In this document: positions 1-9,023 of the stretch, piece after piece
How positions within the stretch are numbered: position 1 is the first letter of the stretch
How the letters are laid out: every line of letters begins with the position of its first letter
Source of the DNA: JAAXQD01 sp963790095
Lineage (GTDB): Bacteria > Desulfobacterota > Desulfobacteria > Desulfobacterales > UBA11574
DNA: 64,000 nt
NCBI GenBank assembly: GCA_963790095.1
Contig: CAWBNO010000030.1
Span: forward strand, 1-64,000
Direction of reading: 5' to 3'
Notes under the pieces: model-generated
Seen by the model: only the letters and a program-made list of their open reading frames with translations
What the model was told of the DNA's origin: nothing
The model's database searches: none
Translations under genes and position numbers: made by a program

Positions 1-1143
1 GTATTCAATGAGATCTTTGATAAGGCCGGCTTTTTCGTTAATAATCGCCAAAGGATTATTGACCTCGTGGGCCACACCGGCGGCAAGACGGCCGATGGAA
101 GACAGCTTGTGGGAGTGCTGCAATTCCCGAAAAGCAAGCTCCCTTCTTTGATCCGCTTCCCGAATCCGGGAAACCAATATATCCGTCAGCCGGAATACCA
201 CAATAAGAATCAAGGCCGAACTCACCAGAAAAACGACAACCAGATCGCTTTTCAGCGCATACCAGGCTTTTAACACCGCGGAATGGGGCTTTGCGATCAC
301 CAGTGTATATTCGGGATAGGGTAAGTGGGCGTAGGCCAAAAAAACATCGGTTCCATTGGGATCTTTTTTTTCCACAACATATGTGGAATATCCGCCGGAG
401 GGAATTTGGATGGGACACTGCTCGAGAACCTTTCCGTACAAACGCGAATTGGTCTGGAACACACCCTCCTTGTTGAGAACAAATGCATCGCTTTCCGAAT
501 CCAGACCCATGGCGGCAATGAGGTTGTCGAACATGGTGGTATCAATGGTGGTCCTGACAATCCAGGATTGCCCGTCCGCCTCAAGACGCTGAACAGCGAT
601 GGCGATGTGGGGAAATTTTCTATATCCCAGAAATACATCGCTGATGTAGGTCCCCTTGAGCGTCACTTCATGGAACCAGCTTTGGGTGGCATAGTTTTTT
701 CCAAGAAGTTTATACGGCCCCGCATAGCATATCTGTGTTCCGTCATCCCCGTTGATCAGACCCAGATCCACAAACCCGACGAATTCCTTTTTGAGGATAT
801 ACAGAATATGATTGAGTGTTTTCTCATCACACAATTGATCCCGGGAATAAAAATAAGAAATGGATTTCATCAAAGACAGGCGTTCGTTTAAAAAAAATTG
901 AAACGAGTGGGTGGTTTTGTTTGCCAGCAGTTTAGTGGGACCGACGATCTCTTCCTTGAGACTGCTCTGGTATTGATGATAGTTGATGAGCGCCATAAGG
1001 ACCAGGGGAATGATGGTCAGTGCAATCATCAAAATCCGAATATTTCTGCGGAGGTTGTGGTAGCGATCCTCCGTGTATTCAACCTCGAGGAACCGCTGGA
1101 GTCTCTCTTTTATATTAAACCAGTTTTTAAGATTCAGTGCCAT
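1..1143 (-). CDS. Sensor histidine kinase, cut by the left window edge
   Basis: Membrane sensor kinase; only the first 381 residues are inside the window. The translation opens with a cytoplasmic stretch, a membrane segment near residues 35-55 (RILMIALTIIPLVLMALI), a large extracytoplasmic region of dCache type, and a second membrane segment near residue 310 (LVVVFLVSSALILIVVF). The dimerisation/phospho-acceptor region AAGVAHEVNNPLAIINE lies at the edge, so the H-box histidine is present and the ATPase domain is off the window. The start ATG at 1143 has a GGAGG Shine-Dalgarno and overlaps the end of the upstream MTH1175-like gene, so the two are translationally coupled. The ligand is unknown; partnership with the sigma-54 activator at 1538-2956 is inferred from position. 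Confidence 0.9.
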   Translation of the reverse strand, partial: MALNLKNWFNIKERLQRFLEVEYTEDRYHNLRRNIRILMIALTIIPLVLMALINYHQYQSSLKEEIVGPTKLLANKTTHSFQFFLNERLSLMKSISYFYSRDQLCDEKTLNHILYILKKEFVGFVDLGLINGDDGTQICYAGPYKLLGKNYATQSWFHEVTLKGTYISDVFLGYRKFPHIAIAVQRLEADGQSWIVRTTIDTTMFDNLIAAMGLDSESDAFVLNKEGVFQTNSRLYGKVLEQCPIQIPSGGYSTYVVEKKDPNGTDVFLAYAHLPYPEYTLVIAKPHSAVLKAWYALKSDLVVVFLVSSALILIVVFRLTDILVSRIREADQRRELAFRELQHSHKLSSIGRLAAGVAHEVNNPLAIINEKAGLIKDLIEY

Positions 1144-1501
1144 TTTTCCTCCGGGCAACCGGTTCTCGAAGGATATCGCCGGATCGCAGTGTTTCCGATC
1201 GAAAGCGCTTTACGGCAGCCTTGCAAGAACCGATCACAGAGTCGAAAACCCTCACATTTTTCCATGTAAGATACTTATAATACTCATCTTCAATACCCCC
1301 GCAGATCACGGCCCGTATCTTTTCCACAAGGACGAGATGGCAGAGTTGTTCTGCCGAAGCTCGGGGAAGCACCACAGTCTTTTCTTCCATGAGCCGACCG
1401 TCGTCAGCCAGTTGGAGAATTTGGACCTCCGTGGCCAAATCGAATCTCGGCGCCACCTGGTCGCCATATAAGGTGATGAGTACTTTCTTTTCCACAGTCA
1501 A
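1127..1501 (-). CDS. MTH1175/NifX-like dinitrogenase iron-molybdenum cofactor domain protein
   Basis: Small (124 aa) protein with the fold of the NifX/NafY/MTH1175 family, which binds metal clusters or cofactors. The N-terminal pattern VLITLYGDQVAPRFDLATEV is the usual beta strand followed by the RFD loop, and ICGGIEDEYYKYL is the family CGG turn. It has a longer C-terminal tail (residues 95-124) than the MTH1175 proteins at 18-27 kb. It lies between a sigma-54 activator gene and a sensor kinase on the same strand; 36 bases separate it from the activator. The start is uncertain: TTG at 1501 or GTG at 1495, neither with a strong ribosome site. Function in this organism is not known. Confidence 0.75.
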   Translation of the reverse strand: MTVEKKVLITLYGDQVAPRFDLATEVQILQLADDGRLMEEKTVVLPRASAEQLCHLVLVEKIRAVICGGIEDEYYKYLTWKNVRVFDSVIGSCKAAVKRFRSETLRSGDILREPVARRKNGTES

Positions 1502-1537
1502 TTTGTATCAAATCGTTTCGATTAAGTCCAATTCTTA

Positions 1538-2956
1538 TTATCCATCTATTTTATATTGTTTCATTTTTCTCCACAATGTGCTTCGGCCCCATCCCAGAAT
1601 GTCGGCGGCTCGGTTCCGGCGTCCCCCGGCGTTAACCAGCGCCGCCATAATGATATCCCTTTCCATGGATGCCCAGGTCTTTTGTTCGCCGGTTTCAATA
1701 TTGGGCTTTATGCGGGATGTCGGCCAGTCGGAGGGTTCCGCCTCGTCAAGCGCCAACGGTGCATTATGGGATTTTGGATCCATCAGATAAGCGGGCAGAT
1801 GTGCCGGCTGGATATGTCCTTTAGGACAGATATTAACGGCATATTCCACGATGTTTCTGAGTTCCCGAACATTTCCGGGAAAAGAATAGTCCAGGAGAAT
1901 TTGGAGCGCTTTTTTCGATATTTTCTTAATATCTTTTCGGAATCGTGATGCAAAAATATTGAGAAAGTGATCGAGAATGAGACGGATGTCATCCCCTCGC
2001 TTCCTTAACGGCGGAAGATGCAGTCTCACAACATTCAGTCGAAACATGAGATCTTCCCGAAACGTTCTCTCTTTCACCATCATCTCAAGGTTACGATGGG
2101 TGGCGGTGACCACCCGCACATTGGCCTGAAACCCTTTTGTGCTCCCCAAAGGATAGACCACCTTATCGTCCAGAAACGTCAGCAGCTTAACCTGAAGCGC
2201 CAGGGGAAGATCCCCGATTTCCGTAAGATAAAGGGTCCCGTTATGGGCCAGCCGAAATCGTCCGGGTTTGTTTTCAACAGCCCCCGTAAATGCGCCCTTT
2301 TGATGGCCGAACAGCTCGGATTCAAGCAAGGTTTCGGGGAGGGCACCGCAATTGATTTTGACGAAAGGCCCCTTTGACCGGTTTGAGGCTTGATGAATGG
2401 CTTCTGCCAGCATATCTTTTCCGGTTCCGGTTTCACCGGTAATCAGGACCGCCGAATCAGTTTGGGCAACCAGGGGAACCGTTTTAAAAAGCCGCGTCAT
2501 TTCCTGGCTCTTTCCGATGATATGCCTGAATCCATATGCCTGCTGGGTCTTGGCATCCACCTCTTTAAGGGGACGGAGGTCTTCAACGGTTTCCAGAAAA
2601 CCGGTCAGCTTACCTTGGGTGTCCTTGATGGGAGAGAGATTGATGAGCACCGGGATTCGCTCCCGTTCCCGGTTGATCATGTCGGTTTCAATGCAAACCG
2701 CTTCAGAGTTTGCATCCATATCCTTAAGGGGGCATTTCTGAACACACAGCTGGCTCCGCAGGATGTTAAAACAGAGAAGTCCGGAGGCATCGCCCATGGA
2801 AAATCCGCTGATCGCCTCAAAGGCCCGATTTATCAGCACAATCCGTCGATCCGTGTCGAGGACAACAAGGCCCAGAGGGATTTCATCGGTCAGGGAAGGC
2901 AAGTCGATGGGGAAGGGGAAAAGGCCTTTAATTTGCAATTCTTGTGATGCATTCAA
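1538..2956 (-). CDS. Sigma-54-dependent activator, PAS-AAA+-HTH, with altered Walker B
   Basis: Transcription activator that should remodel sigma-54 RNA polymerase. An N-terminal PAS domain (about 25-125) carries C62-x8-C71-x3-C75 and C88. The AAA+ domain follows, with Walker A GETGTGKD near 174-181, the sigma-54 contact loop GAFTGA at 221-226 and the R-finger region FREDLMFRLN. A Fis-type helix-turn-helix closes the protein (RNRAADILGWGRSTLWRKM). Oddity: the Walker B core reads YLTEIGD where the family has FLDEIGD, so the Mg-coordinating Asp is Thr (T247). Either ATP hydrolysis is weakened or the protein works differently. No sigma-54 promoter is visible in the 36-base gap to the next gene. 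A start with ATG at 2956 fits the PAS length. Confidence 0.9.
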   Translation of the reverse strand: MNASQELQIKGLFPFPIDLPSLTDEIPLGLVVLDTDRRIVLINRAFEAISGFSMGDASGLLCFNILRSQLCVQKCPLKDMDANSEAVCIETDMINRERERIPVLINLSPIKDTQGKLTGFLETVEDLRPLKEVDAKTQQAYGFRHIIGKSQEMTRLFKTVPLVAQTDSAVLITGETGTGKDMLAEAIHQASNRSKGPFVKINCGALPETLLESELFGHQKGAFTGAVENKPGRFRLAHNGTLYLTEIGDLPLALQVKLLTFLDDKVVYPLGSTKGFQANVRVVTATHRNLEMMVKERTFREDLMFRLNVVRLHLPPLRKRGDDIRLILDHFLNIFASRFRKDIKKISKKALQILLDYSFPGNVRELRNIVEYAVNICPKGHIQPAHLPAYLMDPKSHNAPLALDEAEPSDWPTSRIKPNIETGEQKTWASMERDIIMAALVNAGGRRNRAADILGWGRSTLWRKMKQYKIDG

Positions 2957-3618
2957 AATCAGAAGTATCCAAAATATGTTTTTTTATCGATCAGAAGCAA
3001 CCGAAGCCAACACCATCCGACAAAGGCGGTTTCACAGGGTTCCACGGTCGTGATCAATTGTTTCACCCAAACTGAGCGATTGTCGAGTTTGCCGGAGATG
3101 CAAGGCATAAGACATGCAGCCCTCGCCTGCTACTATTTGAAACGCTCCGTTTAGGTTTCTAGTATCTTTTGGAAAGCAAATGCAATTGAAGCTCCATGCA
3201 CCCCTTAAACGGGATCCCCGGTTTGCCCGGACAAGACTTCCGGGCGCCCCCGAGCGTCCTCCCGTGGAATGCACTCACGGTTAATGTTCAAAATATGCTT
3301 ACCATAGCAGCGTGGGATTGTAAACCGGCGTTTAAACCCAACCCGAAGAAATCGAAAACGGGCAAAAAAAGTGTATCAAATGGCCTGCACCAACGTTGCG
3401 AAATGTTACACCACATGGCATAAACTCCTGTAAACATAGTGATATTTTCCCATGCCAATATCATGTGTTGCGGATGATAACCCCTTGTATTTTAAGCGAG
3501 TTGCATGTAAACTCCTGAATATTTTTAATTGACATGGTATGAAATGTAATATAGGTTGCTTCTTTCGATAAATCCGGCCCCATGGATATAATTCAACGTT
3601 AAGATTCAGGAGGGTGAG
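2957..3618. other. Intergenic region, divergent promoters
   Basis: 662 bases between two divergent genes with no convincing coding frame. The sequence TTGACA (3529-3534), 15 bases, then TATAGG (3550-3555) is a weak sigma-70-like promoter for the exporter gene at 3619. The ten bases TAAACTCCTG occur twice (about 3422 and 3508). Nothing else recognisable. Confidence 0.4.
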
Positions 3619-4567
3619 ATGAGGATTAGTGGTAAACTGTGGACCATTATTTTAATTAGCCTGTTCTCGTTGACGTTAGTGGTGTCCCCTGCTTTTGCAG
3701 AAGGTTCGGTCGAGGCATCCGGTGGACATGTCTGGTGGTTCTGGCCGCTGGTTCTTTTGATCGTCACCTTTGTCATGGGAATACTTGGCCGTTCTCGGCG
3801 GCGTCGGCGGCGGGGTTTTATTTGTGCCGATCATCAGCGGCTTTTTTCCGTTTCATTTGGATTTTGTCCGGGGCACCGGTCTTCTCGTCGCCCTTTCCGG
3901 TGCACTGGCCGCAGGTCCCGGACTTCTAAAGATGAACCTGGCCAGTTTGCGGCTGGCAATCCCCGTGGCCCTGATCGCCTCCACCTGTGCCATCATCGGT
4001 GCCATGATCGGCCTTGCCCTGCCCACCAATATCGTTCAGATTTCCCTTGGCGTCACCATTCTCGGGATCTGTGTCCTGATGCTAACCGCCAAAAAATCGA
4101 CGGTTCCGGATGTTCCCCAAGCAGACCGGCTCTCATCAGCGCTTAGGATTTGCGGTGTTTACCAGGAAGCCAGCACCGGCGAGGTCATCGACTGGAAGAT
4201 ACACCGGACGCCTTTGGGATTGGTCATGTTCATTTTAATCGGCGTCATGGCCGGTATGTTCGGCCTCGGCGCCGGCTGGGCCAATGTGCCGGTACTCAAT
4301 CTTCTCATGGGAGCCCCCTTAAAGATCAGCGTCGCAACCAGCAAGTTCCTTCTTTCCATCACAGATACTTCCGCAGCCTGGATATATTTGAACAAAGGCT
4401 GCGTGATTCCCATGATGGTGGTTCCCTCACTGGTGGGGATCATGCTCGGTTCCTTTGTCGGCGTCCGCGTTCTTAAAATCGCCAAGCCCACTTTTATACG
4501 GTGGATGGTGATCGGGATCCTGGCCTTTGCAGGGGCCAAGGCCCTGTCCAAGGGGCTGGGGTTTTAG
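3619..4567 (+). CDS. TauE/SafE family sulfite exporter, single-base frameshift
   Basis: Polytopic anion permease of the TauE/SafE family, thought to move sulfite or organosulfonates. Residues 1-28 form a signal peptide-like segment ending SPAFA, followed by a membrane segment (FWPLVLLIVTFVMGIL). The reading frame then breaks: after the Leu codon at 3784 the family sequence AVLGGVGGGVLFVP continues in the +1 frame, as if one G of GG at 3787-3788 were extra. From there to 4567 the frame is open and typical (LALPTNIVQISLG, FGLGAGWANVPVLNLLMG). Corrected length is 315 aa, normal for this subfamily. Start 3619 has AGGAGGGTGAG just upstream. The break may be an assembly indel or a recent mutation. 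The membrane protein at 4692 follows directly. Confidence 0.8.
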
Positions 4568-4691
4568 TTACACGCGATTCTATCGCGTCTTGATTCGACA
4601 AAATACCTGGGAGTCAGGCGGATGAATAATAACCCTGTACTTTCAAGTTAACACCCTGGAACAACGAAAAATTAATATAGGAGAAAAGGAA

Positions 4692-5117
4692 ATGAGCGCA
4701 GAACAACCGCCCATGCTTGAAGCAAGCCCCGAACAGATTCTTTATGCAAAGATACTGGAAATAGGGATGTACATCGGCTTACTTATCCTTTTTATTACCT
4801 TCGGCCTGTATGCATTCGGCATTATGGATCCCTATATTCCATTGGATAAAATCTCCCACTACTGGTCTTACAGCGTCCATGAATATCTAGAACACGCAAA
4901 CATCAAATCCGGATGGGCCTGGCTCGGAATGCTCAAATACGGAGATTTTATTAATTTTGTCGGCGTTGCCATATTGGCGGGGGTTACCATTATCTGCTAT
5001 GCCGCGATTGTACCGACCCTGCTAAAAAATAATGACAAGGTCTATGCCATATTGGCACTTCTCGAAGTCCTGATCCTCAGCGCCGCCGCCAGCGGAATCC
5101 TCGCCGTCGGGCACTAA
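4692..5117 (+). CDS. Small membrane protein downstream of TauE (DUF1634-like)
   Basis: A 141-residue protein with three or four membrane helices: about 24-44 (IGLLILFITFGLYAFGIM), 85-107 (FINFVGVAILAGVTIICYAAIV) and 117-139 (VYAILALLEVLILSAAASGIL). The middle carries an aromatic/charged loop (KISHYWSYSVHEYLEHANIKSGW). It starts 125 bases after the exporter with AGGAGAAAAGG upstream, so it is probably co-expressed. Small membrane proteins of DUF1634 type often sit beside TauE permeases; I assign the family from size, topology and position only. The function is unknown. Confidence 0.65.
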   Translation: MSAEQPPMLEASPEQILYAKILEIGMYIGLLILFITFGLYAFGIMDPYIPLDKISHYWSYSVHEYLEHANIKSGWAWLGMLKYGDFINFVGVAILAGVTIICYAAIVPTLLKNNDKVYAILALLEVLILSAAASGILAVGH

Positions 5118-5133
5118 CCCGCAGACAGATTGT

Positions 5134-5381
5134 TTAAAATATTCCGCTCAGCTGGTGGGACAGCGAATCGCTGCAGATATCCTCGAGCTGCAATACAATC
5201 CGTTTGAGATCATGACTGTCCGAAACTGAGTTTACGGTTTCGATGGCACCCACCTGCTCGGGGGGATAGGTCGTAAGGGTTTCATAGGTTTCTTCGAATT
5301 CATCTGCAGGCGAGCTGTGACGGTCAAAATGATATAGTTATCCAGCCGCTGTTTTGATCCCTTAAATTCCGGCCGTTCCAA
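5134..5381 (-). CDS. Small conserved-looking protein, frameshifted, overlapping the epimerase end
   Basis: The region reads as an 82-residue protein if one base is restored near 5308-5311. A TTG start at 5381 with GGAGGAA just upstream gives ERPEFKGSKQRLDNYIILT and onward to TARL; the adjacent frame then gives ADEFEETYETLTTYPPEQVG, IETVNSVSDSHDLKRIVLQL and EDICSDSLSHQLSGIF before TAA. Both halves have coding-like composition, and the start overlaps the end of the epimerase gene by 20 bases, as expected for translational coupling. I do not recognise the family. The alternative is chance open frames in a decaying intergenic stretch. Confidence 0.4.
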
Positions 5382-6777
5382 GAATCGATTCCTCCATGGT
5401 TTTGCCGTCAAAAATATTAAATCCTTGACTTCTTCGTGCCTGGAATCCTTCCACAAAACGCCGGTAGGCAATGACCTGGGCATAGTTCGGAATCATGGCC
5501 CGGTCCCGGTTTCTTACGGTGGCGGAAACCAGCTGATAGTTCAGCGTGATGTACCATTTAAGGAGATCCTGATCCATTTTCCGGTAATTGGGAAACCGGT
5601 GTTCGTTTCCCGGCTTCATCACTTCTTGCACAATTTTATTGACCGACGATTCCCGTAATTCTGTCAGGGTGTTGTAAATTTCAGTGCTTTTTCGATAGGC
5701 AACCCGCTGGAGAAGGGCTTCATTTCGAAATGTCCAGTTGTTTGGATAGACGATCATTTTTTCGGTCAAAAACAACAATCGTCGTAGTATATGATACCGG
5801 GGTGTCGGCTTCCAGCCCAAAACCCGGTATGTGGCAGACGCATCGGCACACAGCTCTTTATCGATATATTCCGCCATCCATGGCTTTTCGAAGGTTTCCT
5901 TGCCGGCAAGCCATCCCAAAAACGATCGGATGATCAATCCCAACGTTACGGGTATTTTGGGAATCCGAATCGGTTTAACATCACGGCCATGAAAGTAGGT
6001 TGTCGCAGTTTTAAATAGTTCATTATGGGAAACACACCCCTGGGGGCTGGCATTATAAATTCCAAGGCGCGGCAAACCATCACTGATTTCGATAATTCTC
6101 AAAAACAGTTTGTTAAGATCTTTAATATGGATATAGGGAACGGCCGATTTGCCCTGCCCGGCCACGATTTTCGACATGAGTATTTTTCTGGACAGCCAGA
6201 ATCCGAGGAGCTTATACAATATGGGATATTCACACCAGTCACTGTATACGGCAGCCAACCGGACAATCGAGCAGGGAAAGATTTTTGAATATTCCCTGAT
6301 AATCGCTTCTGCCCGCATTTTACTGCGTGCGTATGGGAAATCCGCATCAGGGGGGCTCTCTTCGGTCACCGCCTTGCCATCGGGAGGGAATTTGCAGGCC
6401 GCCAGGGAACTTGAAAAGATGAAATGCTTGATTTCCAAAAGTTTGGACAACTCAAGAAGATGGCGTGTGCCAATGACATTGGTTTCCTCATACACCGGAT
6501 TCTCTTTGAGGGTGAAGTCGTAATACCCGGCCAAATGCAAGACATAGTCCGCACCCCCGTGATCGTTAACGTATTTAAAGACATTGCGCAGATTTTCCCA
6601 CTCGGTGATATCGGCCTGGAGCCAGTGCGTATTTTCATGGTTTGGAATGCCGGCCTCTCTTTGGCGGCGGCGTGCAACACAGAACAGGCGAAATTTTCCG
6701 GCTGCGGCGATAACAAAATGCCTTCCAATAAAACCGGATGCTCCGGTGACAACGATTCCCGGCAATTTGTCGTTCAT
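5362..6777 (-). CDS. NAD-dependent epimerase/dehydratase with C-terminal extension
   Basis: Extended short-chain dehydrogenase. The Rossmann motif TGASGFIGRHF is at residues 11-21, with a HLAGYYDF substrate loop near 100 and the catalytic Y-x3-K pair in PYARSKMRAEAI near 150. The first 300 residues are of normal epimerase type. The remaining 170 (YHILRRLLFLTEKMIVYPNN and beyond) form a helical extension not usual in the family; it contains RFPNYRKMDQDLLKWYITLN and may bind a partner or a lipid-linked substrate. Likely substrates are nucleotide sugars or 3-beta-hydroxysteroid-like lipids, but nothing here decides. It is divergent from the radical SAM gene at 6919 and stands alone apart from the small overlapping gene. 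Confidence 0.85.
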   Translation of the reverse strand: MNDKLPGIVVTGASGFIGRHFVIAAAGKFRLFCVARRRQREAGIPNHENTHWLQADITEWENLRNVFKYVNDHGGADYVLHLAGYYDFTLKENPVYEETNVIGTRHLLELSKLLEIKHFIFSSSLAACKFPPDGKAVTEESPPDADFPYARSKMRAEAIIREYSKIFPCSIVRLAAVYSDWCEYPILYKLLGFWLSRKILMSKIVAGQGKSAVPYIHIKDLNKLFLRIIEISDGLPRLGIYNASPQGCVSHNELFKTATTYFHGRDVKPIRIPKIPVTLGLIIRSFLGWLAGKETFEKPWMAEYIDKELCADASATYRVLGWKPTPRYHILRRLLFLTEKMIVYPNNWTFRNEALLQRVAYRKSTEIYNTLTELRESSVNKIVQEVMKPGNEHRFPNYRKMDQDLLKWYITLNYQLVSATVRNRDRAMIPNYAQVIAYRRFVEGFQARRSQGFNIFDGKTMEESILGTAGI

Positions 6778-6918
6778 TTTACCTCTGTTATGGTTTTGCG
6801 AACCACAAATTCATTGAGTGTTTTTTTTGATTCGGGTATAAAACAATCTGGTTCGCAGTATTAACCATTATTCCATCATTCCGAGCAGATGTAACATAAC
6901 AGCATTACTGAGGGAAAA

Positions 6919-7854
6919 ATGCAATACAATTACCTTTTCGGCCCGGTGCCTTCCCGGCGCCTGGGGATTTCCCTGGGCGTTGACTTGGTGCCCATGAAAA
7001 CCTGCACATTAAACTGTATCTACTGTGAATGCGGAGCGTCAACCCATCTGACACTGGAACGCAGAGAATATGTCCCCTTTGCCGTGGTCGAACAGGAACT
7101 TTCCCATTATTTCGAAAACAATCCATTGCCGGATTATATCACTTTTTCCGGTTCCGGAGAACCCACCTTGAATTCAAGAATCGGTGATGTATTACAGGTT
7201 ATAAAAAGCCTTTTCCAGGATATTCCCACGGCAATACTGACCAATGGAACATTATTTTCTCAAAAACAGGTTCGGGATGACCTAAAAGCCGCCACGGTCA
7301 TCATTCCGTCCCTGGATGCCGCCACAGAGAAGGTCTTCAGAAAGATCAATCGCCCATATCCCCATTTAAACGTCGATACCCTCATCCAGGGGTTGGTCCG
7401 GCTCCGCAAAGAATACTCCGGGAAAATTTGGCTGGAAATATTTATCGTCCCCGGCCTGAACGATACGGACGAAGAATTAACCGCCTTGAAGCAGGCCATC
7501 GATAAAATCGAACCGGATCAGGTCCAGATCAATACCCTGGACAGGCCCGGGACGGTTCCCACCCTCCGTGCCGCCACCCGGCAGGAGCTCGAATATATTA
7601 TGAATTTCTGGCAGATGGAAAACGCTGCCATCGTCGCGGATGTGCCCGAACACACCCCCCGGCGTCCCTACCGCAAAGACACTGCATCCGCGATTTTGGG
7701 GACCATTGCCCGGCGTCCGTGTACCTTAAAAGACCTCTCTGAAATTTTGGGATTGCCAGCCGATGAAGTCAAAAAACATATCGATTCCCTGCATACCCAT
7801 AAAAAAATAAAAATTGTGAAACAGAAACGGGGACTGTTTTATTTTATTTCATAA
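6919..7854 (+). CDS. Radical SAM protein of COG0731 type
   Basis: A 311-residue radical S-adenosylmethionine enzyme. The cluster motif CTLNCIYC (C-x3-C-x2-C) is at about residues 30-37, preceded by the VPSRRLGISLGVDLVPMKTC leader typical of this group, and followed by TFSGSGEPTLN, the SAM-binding GGE-like strand. The last 70 residues (TLKDLSEILGLPADEVKKHI) form a winged helix-like domain. Relatives are annotated as wyosine-synthesis-like or generic radical SAM proteins; the substrate is unknown. ATG at 6919 has GAGGGAAAA upstream. It has no operon partners. Confidence 0.88.
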   Translation: MQYNYLFGPVPSRRLGISLGVDLVPMKTCTLNCIYCECGASTHLTLERREYVPFAVVEQELSHYFENNPLPDYITFSGSGEPTLNSRIGDVLQVIKSLFQDIPTAILTNGTLFSQKQVRDDLKAATVIIPSLDAATEKVFRKINRPYPHLNVDTLIQGLVRLRKEYSGKIWLEIFIVPGLNDTDEELTALKQAIDKIEPDQVQINTLDRPGTVPTLRAATRQELEYIMNFWQMENAAIVADVPEHTPRRPYRKDTASAILGTIARRPCTLKDLSEILGLPADEVKKHIDSLHTHKKIKIVKQKRGLFYFIS

Positions 7855-8340
7855 CCGTCTGTCCAGGCTAAGAAATCGTATCGATGGATGGAAATCTTTT
7901 CCGTCACGGGATTCCTGTCGAGTTTTGTTGGACGAAGAGAATATAACTTCTTAAAATCAATTTTTATTGACACCATCAAACTTTTAAAATAATGAATTGG
8001 GAATGATTGTCTTTTGATATCAGCCTTATATCTCGTTTCAGTTTCCATTGTGAAACATCTCTTGTTCTGGTTCTGTTGACCTCATTTTCATTCGGTTTCA
8101 CCCTCTGTAATGTTTTGTCATCTCAATCGATCACACTCGACGCAGGAGATTCGCCGATGTTATCACCCATCATGTTACATCCGTGATCACCACAAATACA
8201 AAAGTGTCTCACAAATCCCAATTAGGATACATAAATTTTATTCGTTTGGCGATTTTTCTTATAAATATTAAATAGTTGTTTAATGGCGCGATATTTGCAT
8301 TATTGTTTAACCAATGACACCACCCGGAGTTTAGGAATCA
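7855..8340. other. Long intergenic region with a sigma-54-like site
   Basis: 486 bases, AT-rich, with no believable gene on either strand. It contains the sigma-54-like sequence described at 8284-8299 and ends at a palindromic element. Confidence 0.5.
8284..8299 (+). promoter_or_regulatory. Candidate sigma-54 promoter (-24/-12)
   Basis: TGGCGC-GATAT-TTGCA matches the sigma-54 consensus TGGCAC-N5-TTGC with one change (A to G). GG and GC elements are correctly spaced. The next gene on this strand is mscL, 278 bases away, with a mobile-type element between them. Confidence 0.4.
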
Positions 8341-8341
8341 A

Positions 8342-8543
8342 ACTTGACGGTTTCGTAAAAAGTCTTTTGTGAGCGACATCGAGCAATTTTGGAGAAAGAT
8401 TCATGATGCGCCTGGCGTTAAAAATTGCAAGCTGTTTGAGGGCGTTAGCCTGAGTTCTTGCAATTTAGTCAGGCGAGTCATGAATCCCAAAATTGCTTGC
8501 GGAGGGAGCAAAATCAGATTTTTTACGAGTTCATCAAACTTGG
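8342..8543. repeat. Palindromic MITE-like element, about 200 bp
   Basis: The two halves are imperfect inverted copies. The left end reads TTGACGGTTTCGTAAAAAGTC and the right end, on the other strand, TTGATGAACTCGTAAAAAATC. Further in, GCAATTTTGG, ATTCATGA, CGCCTG and AAATTGCAAG recur in the same order on the opposite strand. The centre reads TTTGAGGGCGTTAGCCTGAG. It contains no transposase. This looks like a non-autonomous terminal-inverted-repeat element, inserted between a putative promoter and mscL. Confidence 0.65.
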
Positions 8544-8576
8544 TGAACCAACAATCCACACAAAAGGAGGAGAAAC

Positions 8577-9023
8577 ATGTTAAAAGAATTTAAAGAATTT
8601 GCCATGCGGGGGAATGTCGTTGACATGGCTGTTGGCATCATAATTGGTGCTGCTTTTGGTACCATCGTAAAATCACTTGTTGATGATATTATTATGCCGC
8701 CCATCGGTTTATTGCTGGGCAACGTCGATTTCTCGAACCTTTTCCTCGTTATCAAACAGGGGGCCGTTGCCGGCACATTTGCGACGGTAGCCGAGGCTCA
8801 GAAGGCCGGTGCTGTCACAATCAATTACGGCATGTTTTTTAACACGGTAATCAGCTTTTTAATCGTTGCTTTTGCCGTTTTTATGCTGATTCGCGGTATT
8901 AATAAGCTCAAAAGGGAAGAGGAAACACCTCCAGAGGAACCGACGACCAAAGAGTGTCCCAAATGTTTCTCGACCATATCAATCAATGCATCACGGTGTG
9001 CGTTTTGCACTTCCGAGTTGTAG
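8577..9023 (+). CDS. mscL: Large-conductance mechanosensitive channel MscL with zinc-ribbon tail
   Basis: Inner-membrane pentameric channel that opens under membrane tension to release solutes during osmotic downshock. The N-terminal amphipathic helix and TM1 (EFKEFAMRGNVVDMAVGIIIG) are textbook, including the gate region GIIIGAAFGTIVKSLVDDII. TM2 lies at about 85-107 (FFNTVISFLIVAFAVFMLIR). The cytoplasmic end is unusual: after KLKREEE it adds a rubredoxin-like zinc ribbon with C127-x2-C130 and C141-x2-C144 in place of the ordinary helical bundle end. ATG at 8577 follows AAAGGAGGAG. Identity is certain; the ribbon's role is unknown. Confidence 0.97.
   Translation: MLKEFKEFAMRGNVVDMAVGIIIGAAFGTIVKSLVDDIIMPPIGLLLGNVDFSNLFLVIKQGAVAGTFATVAEAQKAGAVTINYGMFFNTVISFLIVAFAVFMLIRGINKLKREEETPPEEPTTKECPKCFSTISINASRCAFCTSEL

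Noticed and set aside
3529..3555. TTGACA-N15-TATAGG as a firm promoter
   Set aside because: The spacing is 15 rather than 17 and the -10 is weak; kept only as low-confidence remark.
8369..8593. Plus-strand open frame of 74 codons
   Set aside because: It lies inside the palindromic element and runs into the mscL start; composition is repeat-derived.
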